A stretch of 9,968 bases of DNA, taken from the NCBI GenBank assembly GCA_002711555.1, contig PARQ01000028.1, positions 14,635-24,602 of the forward strand, written 5' to 3'. The DNA comes from Rhodospirillaceae bacterium (GTDB lineage: Bacteria > Pseudomonadota > Alphaproteobacteria > UBA8366). A model generated the notes under the pieces. That model worked only from the letters and a program-made list of their open reading frames with translations, did not search any database and was not told where the DNA came from. Positions 1 through 6,402 of the stretch are shown piece after piece (position 1 is the first letter of the stretch; each line of letters opens with the position of its first letter). The translations under genes and the position numbers were made by a program.

Positions 1-705
1 CTCTTTTTTATATTGAAAGTCAAACTTTCAAACAAATTGGTCACAATTTATGGGCTGGTCTTGTGCGTTGTGGGAATGTGCATTTTTAATCTGGGTCTTA
101 CTTATGGGTTGGGGGCTATTGGAACTCAGACGGGTCAATCTTTGCCGGCCGCGTTTATACAATTACCGATTATAGAATCCTCACCGATCTTCTCAAAAGA
201 GATAGGGATTGCATTAGTAATTGGCTTCGCCTTAATCCTTGGCTTTGGTGCCACGCTTGCCGAACCTGCCTTAAATGCTCTGGGGCTGACTGTCCAGAAA
301 CTTACAAATGGTGCTTTCAAGAAATCAATGTTGATGTACAGCGTAGCAAGTGGGGTATCGATTGGTATTTCGTTAGGGGTTGCTAAGCTTGTGTTGAACC
401 TAGACCTCGCAACAATCCTGTTGCCTCTCTATGGATTAGGTGTCTTGCTAACAATTTTCTCATCGGAGGAGTTTGTAAATGTTGCCTGGGATAGTGCGGG
501 CGTCACAACTGGTCCTGTCACCGTTCCTTTGGTGTTAGCCATGGGGCTGGGCCTCGGTAGCGCAGTGTCCGCTGTAGAGGGTTTTGGCATTTTATCATTA
601 GCGAGTATCTGCCCAATAATAGCCGTGCTCTCTATGGGGGTCATTATACAGATTAGCCAAAGCCGAAATTCTTCAAAACAAAATGCAGAACTAAAGGAAA
701 CTTAG
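1..705 (+). CDS. DUF1538 family membrane protein, 5' end cut by window edge
   Basis: A polytopic inner-membrane protein of the uncharacterised DUF1538 family, probably a transporter. The reading frame is open from base 1. A TTG at 13 could serve as a start, but it has no ribosome site and the frame runs on to the left, so I treat the gene as 5'-truncated. Numbering from the TTG, hydrophobic segments lie at about residues 10-36, 62-85, 107-128, 131-150, 166-186 and 189-214. Two polar, glycine-rich signatures typical of the family sit between them: GFGATLAEPAL (77-87) and DSAGVTTGPVTVP (160-172). They have the look of an internally repeated half-channel fold. The tail from 215 is short, polar and presumably cytoplasmic. 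The stop is one base before the next gene, a P-II protein, so the two are almost certainly co-transcribed. The family call is from recalled signatures; the substrate is unknown. Confidence 0.85.
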   Translation, partial: LFFILKVKLSNKLVTIYGLVLCVVGMCIFNLGLTYGLGAIGTQTGQSLPAAFIQLPIIESSPIFSKEIGIALVIGFALILGFGATLAEPALNALGLTVQKLTNGAFKKSMLMYSVASGVSIGISLGVAKLVLNLDLATILLPLYGLGVLLTIFSSEEFVNVAWDSAGVTTGPVTVPLVLAMGLGLGSAVSAVEGFGILSLASICPIIAVLSMGVIIQISQSRNSSKQNAELKET

Positions 706-706
706 A

Positions 707-1072
707 ATGCCTGACCGTCATATAATAGAACTGACCGATGTAAAGCTCATCACATGCGTTTTGCAAAACGGCCTAGCTGAGGAAGTCTTAGAAGCGGCAA
801 AAAATGTTGGGGTGCAGGGGGCAACTGTTAGTTTTGCCCGAGGCACGGGTATTCGTGACCGCATGGGATTAATGGGTGTTACAGTCGATGAGCAAAAAGA
901 AGTGATACGGATTATCGTATCGGAAGAACAGGCGCCACGTGTTTTTGACGCGATGTATTTAGCAGGAAAGCTTGACACTCCAGGAAGAGGAATAATGTAT
1001 ATAGCGGATCTTAATAGTGTAGCAACATACGTTCCTGAGGATGTTCTGAACTCGGCGGCGGATAAGGAGTAG
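707..1072 (+). CDS. P-II family (GlnB-like) regulator with shortened T-loop
   Basis: A 121-residue member of the P-II signalling family: trimeric ferredoxin-fold proteins that bind adenine nucleotides and control transporters, enzymes or regulators. The pattern VGVQGATVSFARGTG (34-48) is the strand leading into the T-loop, and TPGRGIMYIADLNSVATY (91-108) covers the C-terminal nucleotide-binding strand. The T-loop region (about 45-63) is some five residues shorter than in GlnB/GlnK by my hand alignment and lacks the uridylylated Tyr51. Classic GlnD control is therefore unlikely. AAAGGA at 694-699 lies 7 bases before the ATG. The gene is packed directly after the DUF1538 gene and before a second P-II-like gene. 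By analogy with AmtB-GlnK and SbtA-SbtB, I infer that it gates or senses the state of the DUF1538 protein. It is not glnB or glnK itself. Confidence 0.85.
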   Translation: MPDRHIIELTDVKLITCVLQNGLAEEVLEAAKNVGVQGATVSFARGTGIRDRMGLMGVTVDEQKEVIRIIVSEEQAPRVFDAMYLAGKLDTPGRGIMYIADLNSVATYVPEDVLNSAADKE

Positions 1073-1079
1073 AATAACA

Positions 1080-1370
1080 ATGCTACTCGAAATTGGATCA
1101 ATGCTGTCAATCGATGCCGGTACAAAAGTATTCGACAAGCTTAAAAACCACGATAAGGTCGAGTTCATCTTTCACGAAACTGGCAGAAGTGATGATTTGT
1201 TTGATGACAAACAATTTGGTGAGTTTGGTGAGGCGTCTATTCTGACAGTCTTAGTAGACGAAACCAATAAAGATGAAATATTTGCTGAGATTTTTGAAAC
1301 CGCAGACTTGCACAACTCTGAAACGGGTGTTGTGTTCACTGGCAAACTGGTATCCGAAAAAAATAACTGA
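1080..1370 (+). CDS. Small second P-II-like protein
   Basis: A 96-residue soluble protein with no signal peptide or membrane segment. The order is strand (LLEIGSML), helix (GTKVFDKLKNHDK), strand (VEFIFHETG), an acidic loop (DDLFDDKQFGEFGE, about 38-51), strand (SILTVLVDE), helix (KDEIFAEIFETADL) and strand (TGVVFTGKLV). This is the beta-alpha-beta ferredoxin-like topology of P-II proteins, in a shortened form. AAGGAG at 1064-1069 is ten bases before the ATG and overlaps the end of the preceding P-II gene, indicating one operon and probable translational coupling. The place of the T-loop is taken by the acidic segment. I infer a second sensor or a partner subunit for the adjacent P-II and DUF1538 proteins. 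Membership in the P-II superfamily is less certain than for its neighbour, and no function can be assigned. Confidence 0.7.
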   Translation: MLLEIGSMLSIDAGTKVFDKLKNHDKVEFIFHETGRSDDLFDDKQFGEFGEASILTVLVDETNKDEIFAEIFETADLHNSETGVVFTGKLVSEKNN

Positions 1371-1410
1371 ATTGCATATGGTATTCGTGTTTTTTGACAG
1401 TGAGTTACGA

Positions 1411-1437
1411 GATGTTGGCCTCTAGGCCGTTAATATC
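1411..1437. terminator. Possible hairpin between convergent genes
   Basis: GGCC-TCTA-GGCC (1417-1428) is extended outward by GATGTT (1411-1416) pairing with AATATC (1432-1437), with one G-U pair and a three-base bulge. It lies between the ends of the P-II-like gene and pfk and could help stop both transcripts. No U-tract follows on either strand, so a factor-independent terminator is not established. I see no gene in the remainder of 1371-1533. Confidence 0.25.
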
Positions 1438-1533
1438 TTAAGACTTTGGATGTGCCATTTTATTTACCGTTCTAATTTTAAAATGTTTAAACGAACCAGT
1501 CTTGGATACGAATATTTCAAGAGGTAGACTTAG

Positions 1534-2622
1534 CTAATTGTCACCAATGTAGATCCCTAACCCGCGCGCTGTTCGCACCAACGTGCCATTTAAGTCTACA
1601 GTTCTATAGTCCCGTATTCCATCTTCAAGAGAAACATCGCCACACTCTCGATCCGACCAGACAACGAGTCGATCAAATTTTTTCTCTGCTATCAAATCAA
1701 CCGCTTTGACACCAAAGGCGGATGCGTACAGGCGGTCACTTGCATTTGGAACGCCTCCACGTTGTACATGACCAAGAACTGTTACGCGGGTCTCAATATT
1801 CGTGGCTTCCTCAATTAATCGGCCTATCTCGTGGGCAACACCACCTAATCTATATTCTCCATGGGTACGGTCGCGGCCAACCAATTCCCCAGTCGGCAAA
1901 CGTGCCGCTTCAGCGACAATTACGAGAGCAAAATTGCGTGTTGCAACTCGTACCTCGTTAAGTTTTTGTATAAGACTGGTCAGGTCCCACTTGATTTCTG
2001 GTAGTAATATGGCGTCTGCACCGCCTGCAATGCCTGCAGAAAGGGCAATATGACCAGCATCTCGTCCCATTACCTCTAGAACCATAACCCTATCATGACT
2101 CGCTGCAGTTGGTTGCAGTCTGTCGAGTGCTTCAGTAGCTACATCAACAGCGGTTGCATAGCCAATTGAGTATTCAGTGCGACCAACATCATTATCAATC
2201 GTCTTAGGTATTCCAATAAGATTCATATTTCCTTGCTGAGCTAATCGTCTTAAGATTGCTAGACTGCCATCACCGCCAATTGCTATAATTGCGTCGAGGC
2301 CTAGTTGGTGATATCCTGAAATGATTTCTTCAGACCGATCTAACACCGTGCCGTCTGACATTGGAAAAGCAAATGGGTCACCTCTATTTATCGAGCCTAA
2401 AATAGTTCCACCTCTTCTTAAAAAATCGCCCGTGAAGAGATCCAAATCGAGCCTATTTGTATTAATCGGTCGTTCCATAAGGCCCTGAGTGCCGTATTTA
2501 ATTCCGAATACATCCCATCGGAAACCATTGATGGCTCTAAATGTTATTGCTCGAATAGCGGCGTTAAGCCCCGCGCAATCGCCACCGCTGGTAAGGACAC
2601 CTATTTTGTTAATATTTTTCAA
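1534..2622 (-). CDS. pfk: 6-phosphofructokinase, probably ATP-dependent
   Basis: Phosphorylates fructose 6-phosphate to fructose 1,6-bisphosphate in glycolysis; cytoplasmic. I start it at the TTG at 2622 (362 residues) because GGAGGAG sits six bases upstream. An in-frame ATG at 2670 would add 16 residues but has no ribosome site, and the conserved fold begins at KIGVLTSGGDCAG. In the 362-residue numbering, the nucleotide loop is TSGGDCAG (11-18), the phosphoryl-donor motif GGDGS (116-120), the catalytic PKTIDND (139-145), and the substrate motifs MGRDAGH (185-191) and GHVQRGG (284-290). Glycine after GGD (E. coli Gly104) favours ATP over pyrophosphate, while Lys replaces E. coli Gly124. This Gly/Lys mix is known in group III ATP enzymes. 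The sequence reads very like cyanobacterial Pfk (GTQGL, RGGTILGSINRGDPFAFP, ASHDRVMVLEVMGRDAGH), suggesting transfer or an ancient shared type. Confidence 0.92.
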   Translation of the reverse strand: MKNINKIGVLTSGGDCAGLNAAIRAITFRAINGFRWDVFGIKYGTQGLMERPINTNRLDLDLFTGDFLRRGGTILGSINRGDPFAFPMSDGTVLDRSEEIISGYHQLGLDAIIAIGGDGSLAILRRLAQQGNMNLIGIPKTIDNDVGRTEYSIGYATAVDVATEALDRLQPTAASHDRVMVLEVMGRDAGHIALSAGIAGGADAILLPEIKWDLTSLIQKLNEVRVATRNFALVIVAEAARLPTGELVGRDRTHGEYRLGGVAHEIGRLIEEATNIETRVTVLGHVQRGGVPNASDRLYASAFGVKAVDLIAEKKFDRLVVWSDRECGDVSLEDGIRDYRTVDLNGTLVRTARGLGIYIGDN

Positions 2623-2628
2623 TTTAGT

Positions 2629-2635
2629 CTCCTCC
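2629..2635 (-). promoter_or_regulatory. Shine-Dalgarno deciding the pfk TTG start
   Basis: GGAGGAG on the minus strand, followed by ACTAAA and then TTG at 2622-2620. Sequence and spacing are near ideal, whereas the ATG at 2670 is preceded by CGGTAGC with no purine-rich site. Confidence 0.8.
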
Positions 2636-2689
2636 GGACTGCGCAAGAAATTACTATATCCAAATCCCATGCTACCGAACTAGTAGGAC

Positions 2690-2719
2690 GTTTATAAATA
2701 AACTACAAAATTATTTTGT
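2690..2719. repeat. Two adjacent AT-rich inverted repeats upstream of pfk
   Basis: GTTTAT-AA-ATAAAC (2690-2703) is a perfect 14-base dyad. One base further on, ACAAAA-TTA-TTTTGT (2705-2719) is a second dyad. They lie 68-97 bases upstream of the pfk TTG start, where a promoter or operator is expected. They could be regulator half-sites or simply AT-rich chance dyads. Confidence 0.4.
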
Positions 2720-2949
2720 TGTTATGCACAATTCTCTGCAAATCTTAATATGACTTTATTTGCACCTATCTTCTCAAAGCCGGATACTTGGAACGCAAGT
2801 ATTTATTCAAAAACCAGATACTGAATCTGGGTTTCGAATAGGGTCGCGGATTTTTTTGTGCGGTTCAGTACTAACTTTATACGATCCTGGCCTTCAGCTG
2901 TGGTATGGTGTGACGGTAAGGGTAGGTAGACATACTTTAGATATTAACT

Positions 2950-2978
2950 TTGATGGACTGTAGCGTTAATGATATTAC
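2950..2978 (+). promoter_or_regulatory. Candidate purF promoter
   Basis: TTGATG (2950-2955), a 17-base spacer, then TATTAC (2973-2978). Each hexamer matches the sigma-70 consensus at four of six positions. It would give a leader of about 95 bases before purF. I saw no better pair in this spacer. Confidence 0.3.
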
Positions 2979-3064
2979 AATTATATATCGTTCATGTAGG
3001 TTAAATTTCATTGATTATATTCGAATTGATTTTTGCGTCAGTTAGCCATCAGCTAAATTCTGTT

Positions 3065-3071
3065 AAGAGGG
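3065..3071 (+). promoter_or_regulatory. Shine-Dalgarno for the purF TTG start
   Basis: AAGAGGG lies six bases before the TTG at 3078. It supports a TTG start just upstream of the DECGVFG sequence that carries the catalytic cysteine. Confidence 0.65.
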
Positions 3072-3077
3072 GTACCT

Positions 3078-4541
3078 TTGAGACAGACATCTATTTCGCA
3101 AAAAATTGAAGATAAGCCGCGTGATGAATGCGGGGTGTTTGGGATTTATGGTCACCCAGATGCAGCCGCCATTACAGCGTTGGGGCTTCATGCGCTTCAG
3201 CACCGAGGGCAGGAAGCCGCCGGCATCGTCAGTTTCGATGGCTCTCATTTTTTTGCTGAGCGTCGTTTAGGGCTTGTTGGCGATAATTTTACCAAGCCAG
3301 CAGTTCTAGACCAACTGGCCGGACAATCAGCCATTGGCCATGTGCGTTATTCTACCACCGGAGACACAATACTTCGAAATGTGCAGCCACTATTTGCAGA
3401 CCTTTCGAGTGGTGGATTTGCTATCAGTCATAATGGGAACCTGACAAATGCGCGTACCCTAAGAAACCAGCTTGTAAATGATGGCTCGATATTTCAATCG
3501 ACGACCGATACCGAAACGATCATGCAGCTTGTCGCGAACTCTGAAAGGGATGGAATTTTACATCGAATTATTGATGCCCTTTTTCAAATTGAGGGCGCCT
3601 ATGCATTTTCTATCTTAACAAACAAAAAACTTATAGGGGCACGAGACCCGATAGGTATTAGACCTCTGGTACTGGGCGAACTGAATGGAGCGTACATCCT
3701 TAGCTCAGAAACCTGTGCTCTTGATATGGTAGGTGCAAATTTAATCCGAGAAATCGATAATGGCGAAATAGTAGTAATCACTGGAAGTGGTATTGAGAGT
3801 TTTAAACCTTTTCCAGAACAAAGCTTACGACCATGCATTTTCGAATATATATATTTTTCGAGGCCTGACAGCATTGTTGGCGGAGAAAATATATATGATT
3901 GTCGGAAGGCGATGGGCCGACAGCTTGCGCTAGAATCCGGTATAGAAGCAGATATGGTTATTCCGATACCAGATAGTGGAGTACCTGCAGCTTTGGGATA
4001 CTCTGAAACATCCAAGATACCTTTTGAACTCGGAATTATACGGAACCACTATGTGGGACGGACATTTATCGAACCGCAGCAGTCGATTAGGTCGTTGTCA
4101 GTTAAATTAAAACACAATGCTAATCGATCCTTATTTAAAAATAAACGTGTAGTATTAATAGATGATTCGATAGTCAGGGGCACTACATCGACAAAAATCG
4201 TGCAAATGGTTCGTGAGGTTGGAGCCTCAGAGGTTCACATGCGTATTGCTGCGCCTCCCATAAGGTTCCCAGACTTTTACGGCATAGATACGCCAAAAAA
4301 AGAAGACCTATTGGCCGCTAATTATTCTTTAGAGGAGATGCAATCGTACATTGGCGCTGATAGTCTAGCCTTCCTGAGTGTTGACGGTCTTTACAAAGCA
4401 ATGGGACATCCGAATGGCCGAGAAGCTGCGGCTCCAGCATTTACTGATCATTGCTTCACAGGAGATTACCCAACTTTTCTTCGCGATCAAAAAAATGAAA
4501 AAGAGATTCAGCAACTCTCGTTTCTCTATGAAAGTAACTAA
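3078..4541 (+). CDS. purF: Amidophosphoribosyltransferase (PurF)
   Basis: First committed step of purine synthesis: glutamine plus PRPP gives 5-phosphoribosylamine. The 487-residue length is normal. The N-terminal glutaminase has Cys18 in DECGVFG, which becomes the nucleophile after removal of the 17-residue leader, then HALQHRGQEAAG (38-49), GHVRYSTTG (87-95) and SHNGNLTN (117-124). The phosphoribosyltransferase half has EYIYFSRPDS (256-265), IRNHYVGRTF (321-330) and the PRPP loop VVLIDDSIVRGTTS (358-371). Of the four cysteines that hold the Fe-S cluster in the Bacillus enzyme, only two positions remain cysteine (Cys253, Cys459). Asp399 replaces one, so no cluster is expected, as is usual in alphaproteobacterial PurF. 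It starts with TTG behind AAGAGGG. The common upstream partner cvpA is absent, and nth follows after eight bases. Confidence 0.97.
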   Translation: MRQTSISQKIEDKPRDECGVFGIYGHPDAAAITALGLHALQHRGQEAAGIVSFDGSHFFAERRLGLVGDNFTKPAVLDQLAGQSAIGHVRYSTTGDTILRNVQPLFADLSSGGFAISHNGNLTNARTLRNQLVNDGSIFQSTTDTETIMQLVANSERDGILHRIIDALFQIEGAYAFSILTNKKLIGARDPIGIRPLVLGELNGAYILSSETCALDMVGANLIREIDNGEIVVITGSGIESFKPFPEQSLRPCIFEYIYFSRPDSIVGGENIYDCRKAMGRQLALESGIEADMVIPIPDSGVPAALGYSETSKIPFELGIIRNHYVGRTFIEPQQSIRSLSVKLKHNANRSLFKNKRVVLIDDSIVRGTTSTKIVQMVREVGASEVHMRIAAPPIRFPDFYGIDTPKKEDLLAANYSLEEMQSYIGADSLAFLSVDGLYKAMGHPNGREAAAPAFTDHCFTGDYPTFLRDQKNEKEIQQLSFLYESN

Positions 4542-4549
4542 GCTCACAA

Positions 4550-5203
4550 ATGATTAAGTTGGAAAGAGCAAGCTTTATATCGAAAAAGCTTAACGAAATT
4601 TATCCCAACATTCCAATTCCACTCAATCATCAGAACCAGTTTGAATTACTTATTGCAGTCCTTCTTAGCGCTCAGTGTACCGATGAACGCGTGAACATGG
4701 TTACCCCTAATCTTTTTGCTATGGCAAAAAACCCCTCAGAGATGTCGGAGTTGGCTGTTGAAGAGATATATCAAGTGATACGTTCTTGCGGATTAGCACC
4801 ACAAAAATCCAGGGCTATATCTAACCTCTCCAAGATTCTTATCGCAAAATTCGACGGCGAGGTCCCCGAAAGTTTTGAACATCTTGAGAAGCTGCCTGGT
4901 GTCGGTCATAAAACCGCTAGTGTGGTCATGTCTCAAGGTTTCGGTCATCCGGCCTTTCCAGTGGACACCCACATTCACAGGCTTGCACAGCGTTGGCGGT
5001 TGACAAGTGGCAAAAATGTTACCCAAACAGAAAAAGATTTAAAACGATTATTTCCACAAAGTTCCTGGAATAATCTTCATTTACAAATAATTTACTATGG
5101 GCGTGAACACTGTCGTGCGAGAAGTTGTTTTGGGCTTGAATGCATCATTTGTAAAACGTGTTACCCAAACAGAAAAAAGCCAATCAAAACAAAAAAAGCA
5201 TGA
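4550..5203 (+). CDS. nth: Endonuclease III, variant cysteine motif
   Basis: Base-excision repair glycosylase and AP lyase that removes oxidised pyrimidines. At 217 residues it is full length. The helix-hairpin-helix is LPGVGHKTA (115-123), with Lys121 as the catalytic lysine. FPVDTHIHR (137-145) carries Asp139. The C-terminal metal loop is odd. The usual C-x6-C-x2-C-x5-C is replaced by cysteines at 188, 193, 198, 201 and 204. The second canonical position (195) is glycine, while two extra cysteines at 193 and 201 could supply an alternative fourth ligand. The tail after 204 is very basic (KKPIKTKKA). The gene begins eight bases after purF with no clear ribosome site, so translation may be coupled to purF. 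It also contains a 19-base direct repeat, listed separately. Confidence 0.95.
   Translation: MIKLERASFISKKLNEIYPNIPIPLNHQNQFELLIAVLLSAQCTDERVNMVTPNLFAMAKNPSEMSELAVEEIYQVIRSCGLAPQKSRAISNLSKILIAKFDGEVPESFEHLEKLPGVGHKTASVVMSQGFGHPAFPVDTHIHRLAQRWRLTSGKNVTQTEKDLKRLFPQSSWNNLHLQIIYYGREHCRARSCFGLECIICKTCYPNRKKPIKTKKA
5017..5177 (+). repeat. Exact 19-base direct repeat within nth, in two reading frames
   Basis: TGTTACCCAAACAGAAAAA occurs at 5017-5035 and again at 5159-5177, with start points 142 bases apart. The first copy is read as VTQTEK and the second as CYPNRK, because the offset is not a multiple of three. Both copies lie in normally conserved coding sequence. Confidence 0.9.
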
Positions 5204-5276
5204 TTGAATTTGGTTCTAGATTGAGTACCGCACAAAACTTGTTGCAATGATTGCCAAATGCTGAGCGTACTAGGTG

Positions 5277-6071
5277 TTAATCAGCAAAAGCTTTTTCTAT
5301 GACATAATCACCAGGGCTACTATTTGAGCCTTCCTGTAAACCGGCTTCCTCGACAATCGCAGCAGTATCCTTGATCATCTCCATTGAGCCGCAAATCATT
5401 ACGCGATCTGACTCCGGGTTAAGATTATCAATGTCGAGATCTTTAAAAAACTTGCCTGTGTTCATAAGGTCTGTAATTCTACCGGTATACTCGTTATCTT
5501 CTTGGGTTGTTGAGCCGTAATAAGTAACGCGATCGAGGACTGTTTCAGATAATAAAGGATCGGTCTTCAACCCATTAATAAGCTCCACTCCATATTGTAA
5601 ATCTGCAACTTGACGACACGTGTGGGTTAAAATCACCTGACTATAGGCCTCATAGGTCTCTGGGTCTCGTATAATGCTCGCGAATGGAGCTATGCCTGTC
5701 CCGGTCGAAAACAAAAATAGCCTTTTGCCGGGCTTGAGACAATCTAGAACGAGCGTGCCAGTTGGTTTTTTACCCAGGATAAGTTCATCACCAGGTTTGA
5801 TGTGCTGTAGCCGAGATGTTAAGGGACCATCCTGAACTTTAATTGAATAAAAATCGAGCCCTTCATCCCAAAATGGACTTGCGACTGAATATGCTCGAAG
5901 CAGCGGTTTGCCCTCCACCGGAAGACCTAACATTATAAATTCACCTGACCGAAAACGAAAACTAGCCGGTCTAGCTGCACGGAATGAAAAAAGTGAGTCC
6001 GTCCAATGTTGGATGTTTTCGATAGTAGTTAGACTTAAGGAGTCCGGTAATTTGATTGTTTGGGCATCCAT
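5277..6071 (-). CDS. fpr: Ferredoxin-NADP(+) reductase
   Basis: FAD enzyme that moves electrons between NADPH and ferredoxin or flavodoxin, supplying reductant for Fe-S assembly, oxidative-stress defence and biosynthesis; cytoplasmic. Its 264 residues match bacterial Fpr. The FAD-binding barrel (about 12-110) has RAYSVASP (59-66) for the flavin. The NADP domain starts with STGTGIAPF (122-130), followed by THTCR (149-153) and CGSMEM (227-232). The C-terminus is VIEKAFAD (257-264), the Ala-Phe-X-X extension of the bacterial alphaproteobacterial-type subclass rather than a terminal Tyr. The ATG has GGAG (6079-6082 on the minus strand) seven bases upstream. The gene stands alone, converging on nth across 73 bases. 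The 397-base upstream spacer has a Fur-like site about 260 bases away, too far to assume direct control. Confidence 0.93.
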   Translation of the reverse strand: MDAQTIKLPDSLSLTTIENIQHWTDSLFSFRAARPASFRFRSGEFIMLGLPVEGKPLLRAYSVASPFWDEGLDFYSIKVQDGPLTSRLQHIKPGDELILGKKPTGTLVLDCLKPGKRLFLFSTGTGIAPFASIIRDPETYEAYSQVILTHTCRQVADLQYGVELINGLKTDPLLSETVLDRVTYYGSTTQEDNEYTGRITDLMNTGKFFKDLDIDNLNPESDRVMICGSMEMIKDTAAIVEEAGLQEGSNSSPGDYVIEKAFAD

Positions 6072-6240
6072 AAAAAAACTCCATAGATCTACTTAATGTT
6101 CGAAAAACTAATAATGTGCTGAAATGATCTCATAAAACTGCACCTATAGCCGAGCATTTTGTTTTCTTGCAGCTATGCCATAGGGAACACTTAAAGATGT
6201 CTTATTGCATCATAATAAAAATTCGTATTCAAATACTGTA

Positions 6241-6252
6241 GCAATTAATTGC
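6241..6252. repeat. Perfect 12-base palindrome upstream of fpr
   Basis: GCAATTAATTGC reads the same on both strands and lies about 170 bases upstream of the fpr start. It could be a regulator site. With AT-rich sequence around it, chance is also possible. Confidence 0.35.
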
Positions 6253-6331
6253 AATGGGTTACATTTTCAACGAAGGGTACCGATATTTTTCCTCCGATTC
6301 TAATCACATGCCAAGCAAATAGGCCACACAA

Positions 6332-6365
6332 AATAATGATAATGAGTTGCATTTGCAACTATAAT
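6332..6365 (+). promoter_or_regulatory. Fur-box-like site with a TATAAT downstream
   Basis: Bases 6332-6350 match the 19-base Fur consensus (GATAATGATAATCATTATC) at 14 positions by my count, with an unbroken 11-base match at 6333-6343. GTTGCA-TT-TGCAAC (6346-6359) is an overlapping dyad. TATAAT (6360-6365) follows at a distance that would place the Fur-like site over the -35 region of a rightward promoter, although no TTGACA is visible. It could instead act leftward on fpr. Confidence 0.35.
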
Positions 6366-6402
6366 TGACCGAATTATTGTTTATGCATTGTTTATAAGCT
6401 CT

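Larger units (their letters stand above)
2636..3077. other. Divergent intergenic region between pfk and purF
   Basis: About 440 bases with no convincing gene. It should carry the promoters for pfk (leftward) and purF (rightward). On the pfk side there are two neighbouring AT-rich inverted repeats (listed separately). In the middle, CCAGAT-ACTGA-ATCTGG (2814-2830) can form a six-pair hairpin, with three further A-T pairs beyond a mismatch. No T-run follows it directly. A 67-codon TTG-initiated frame at 2760-2963 has no ribosome site and no recognisable protein features, and I do not call it. Confidence 0.6.

Noticed and set aside
718..1125. Long minus-strand frame opposite the P-II gene
   Set aside because: It is antisense to two well-supported genes and has no protein features. 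It is a shadow frame.
2622..2670. ATG at 2670 as the pfk start
   Set aside because: There is no Shine-Dalgarno, and the extra 16 residues precede the conserved start of the fold. The TTG at 2622 has GGAGGAG at ideal spacing.
2814..2830. CCAGAT-ACTGA-ATCTGG hairpin as a terminator
   Set aside because: It sits in a divergent promoter spacer with no T-run directly after it, and no transcript is expected to end there.
2825..2850. T-arm-like sequence (GGGTTTCGAAT) suggesting a tRNA
   Set aside because: No matching acceptor stem, anticodon arm or CCA-adjacent pairing could be found around it.
2760..2963. A 67-codon open frame in the pfk-purF spacer
   Set aside because: It has a TTG start without a ribosome site and no recognisable motif, in a spacer where promoters are expected. 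It is probably a chance frame.
3599..4015. A 138-codon minus-strand frame inside purF
   Set aside because: It is antisense to the conserved PurF phosphoribosyltransferase half, with no domain or ribosome site.
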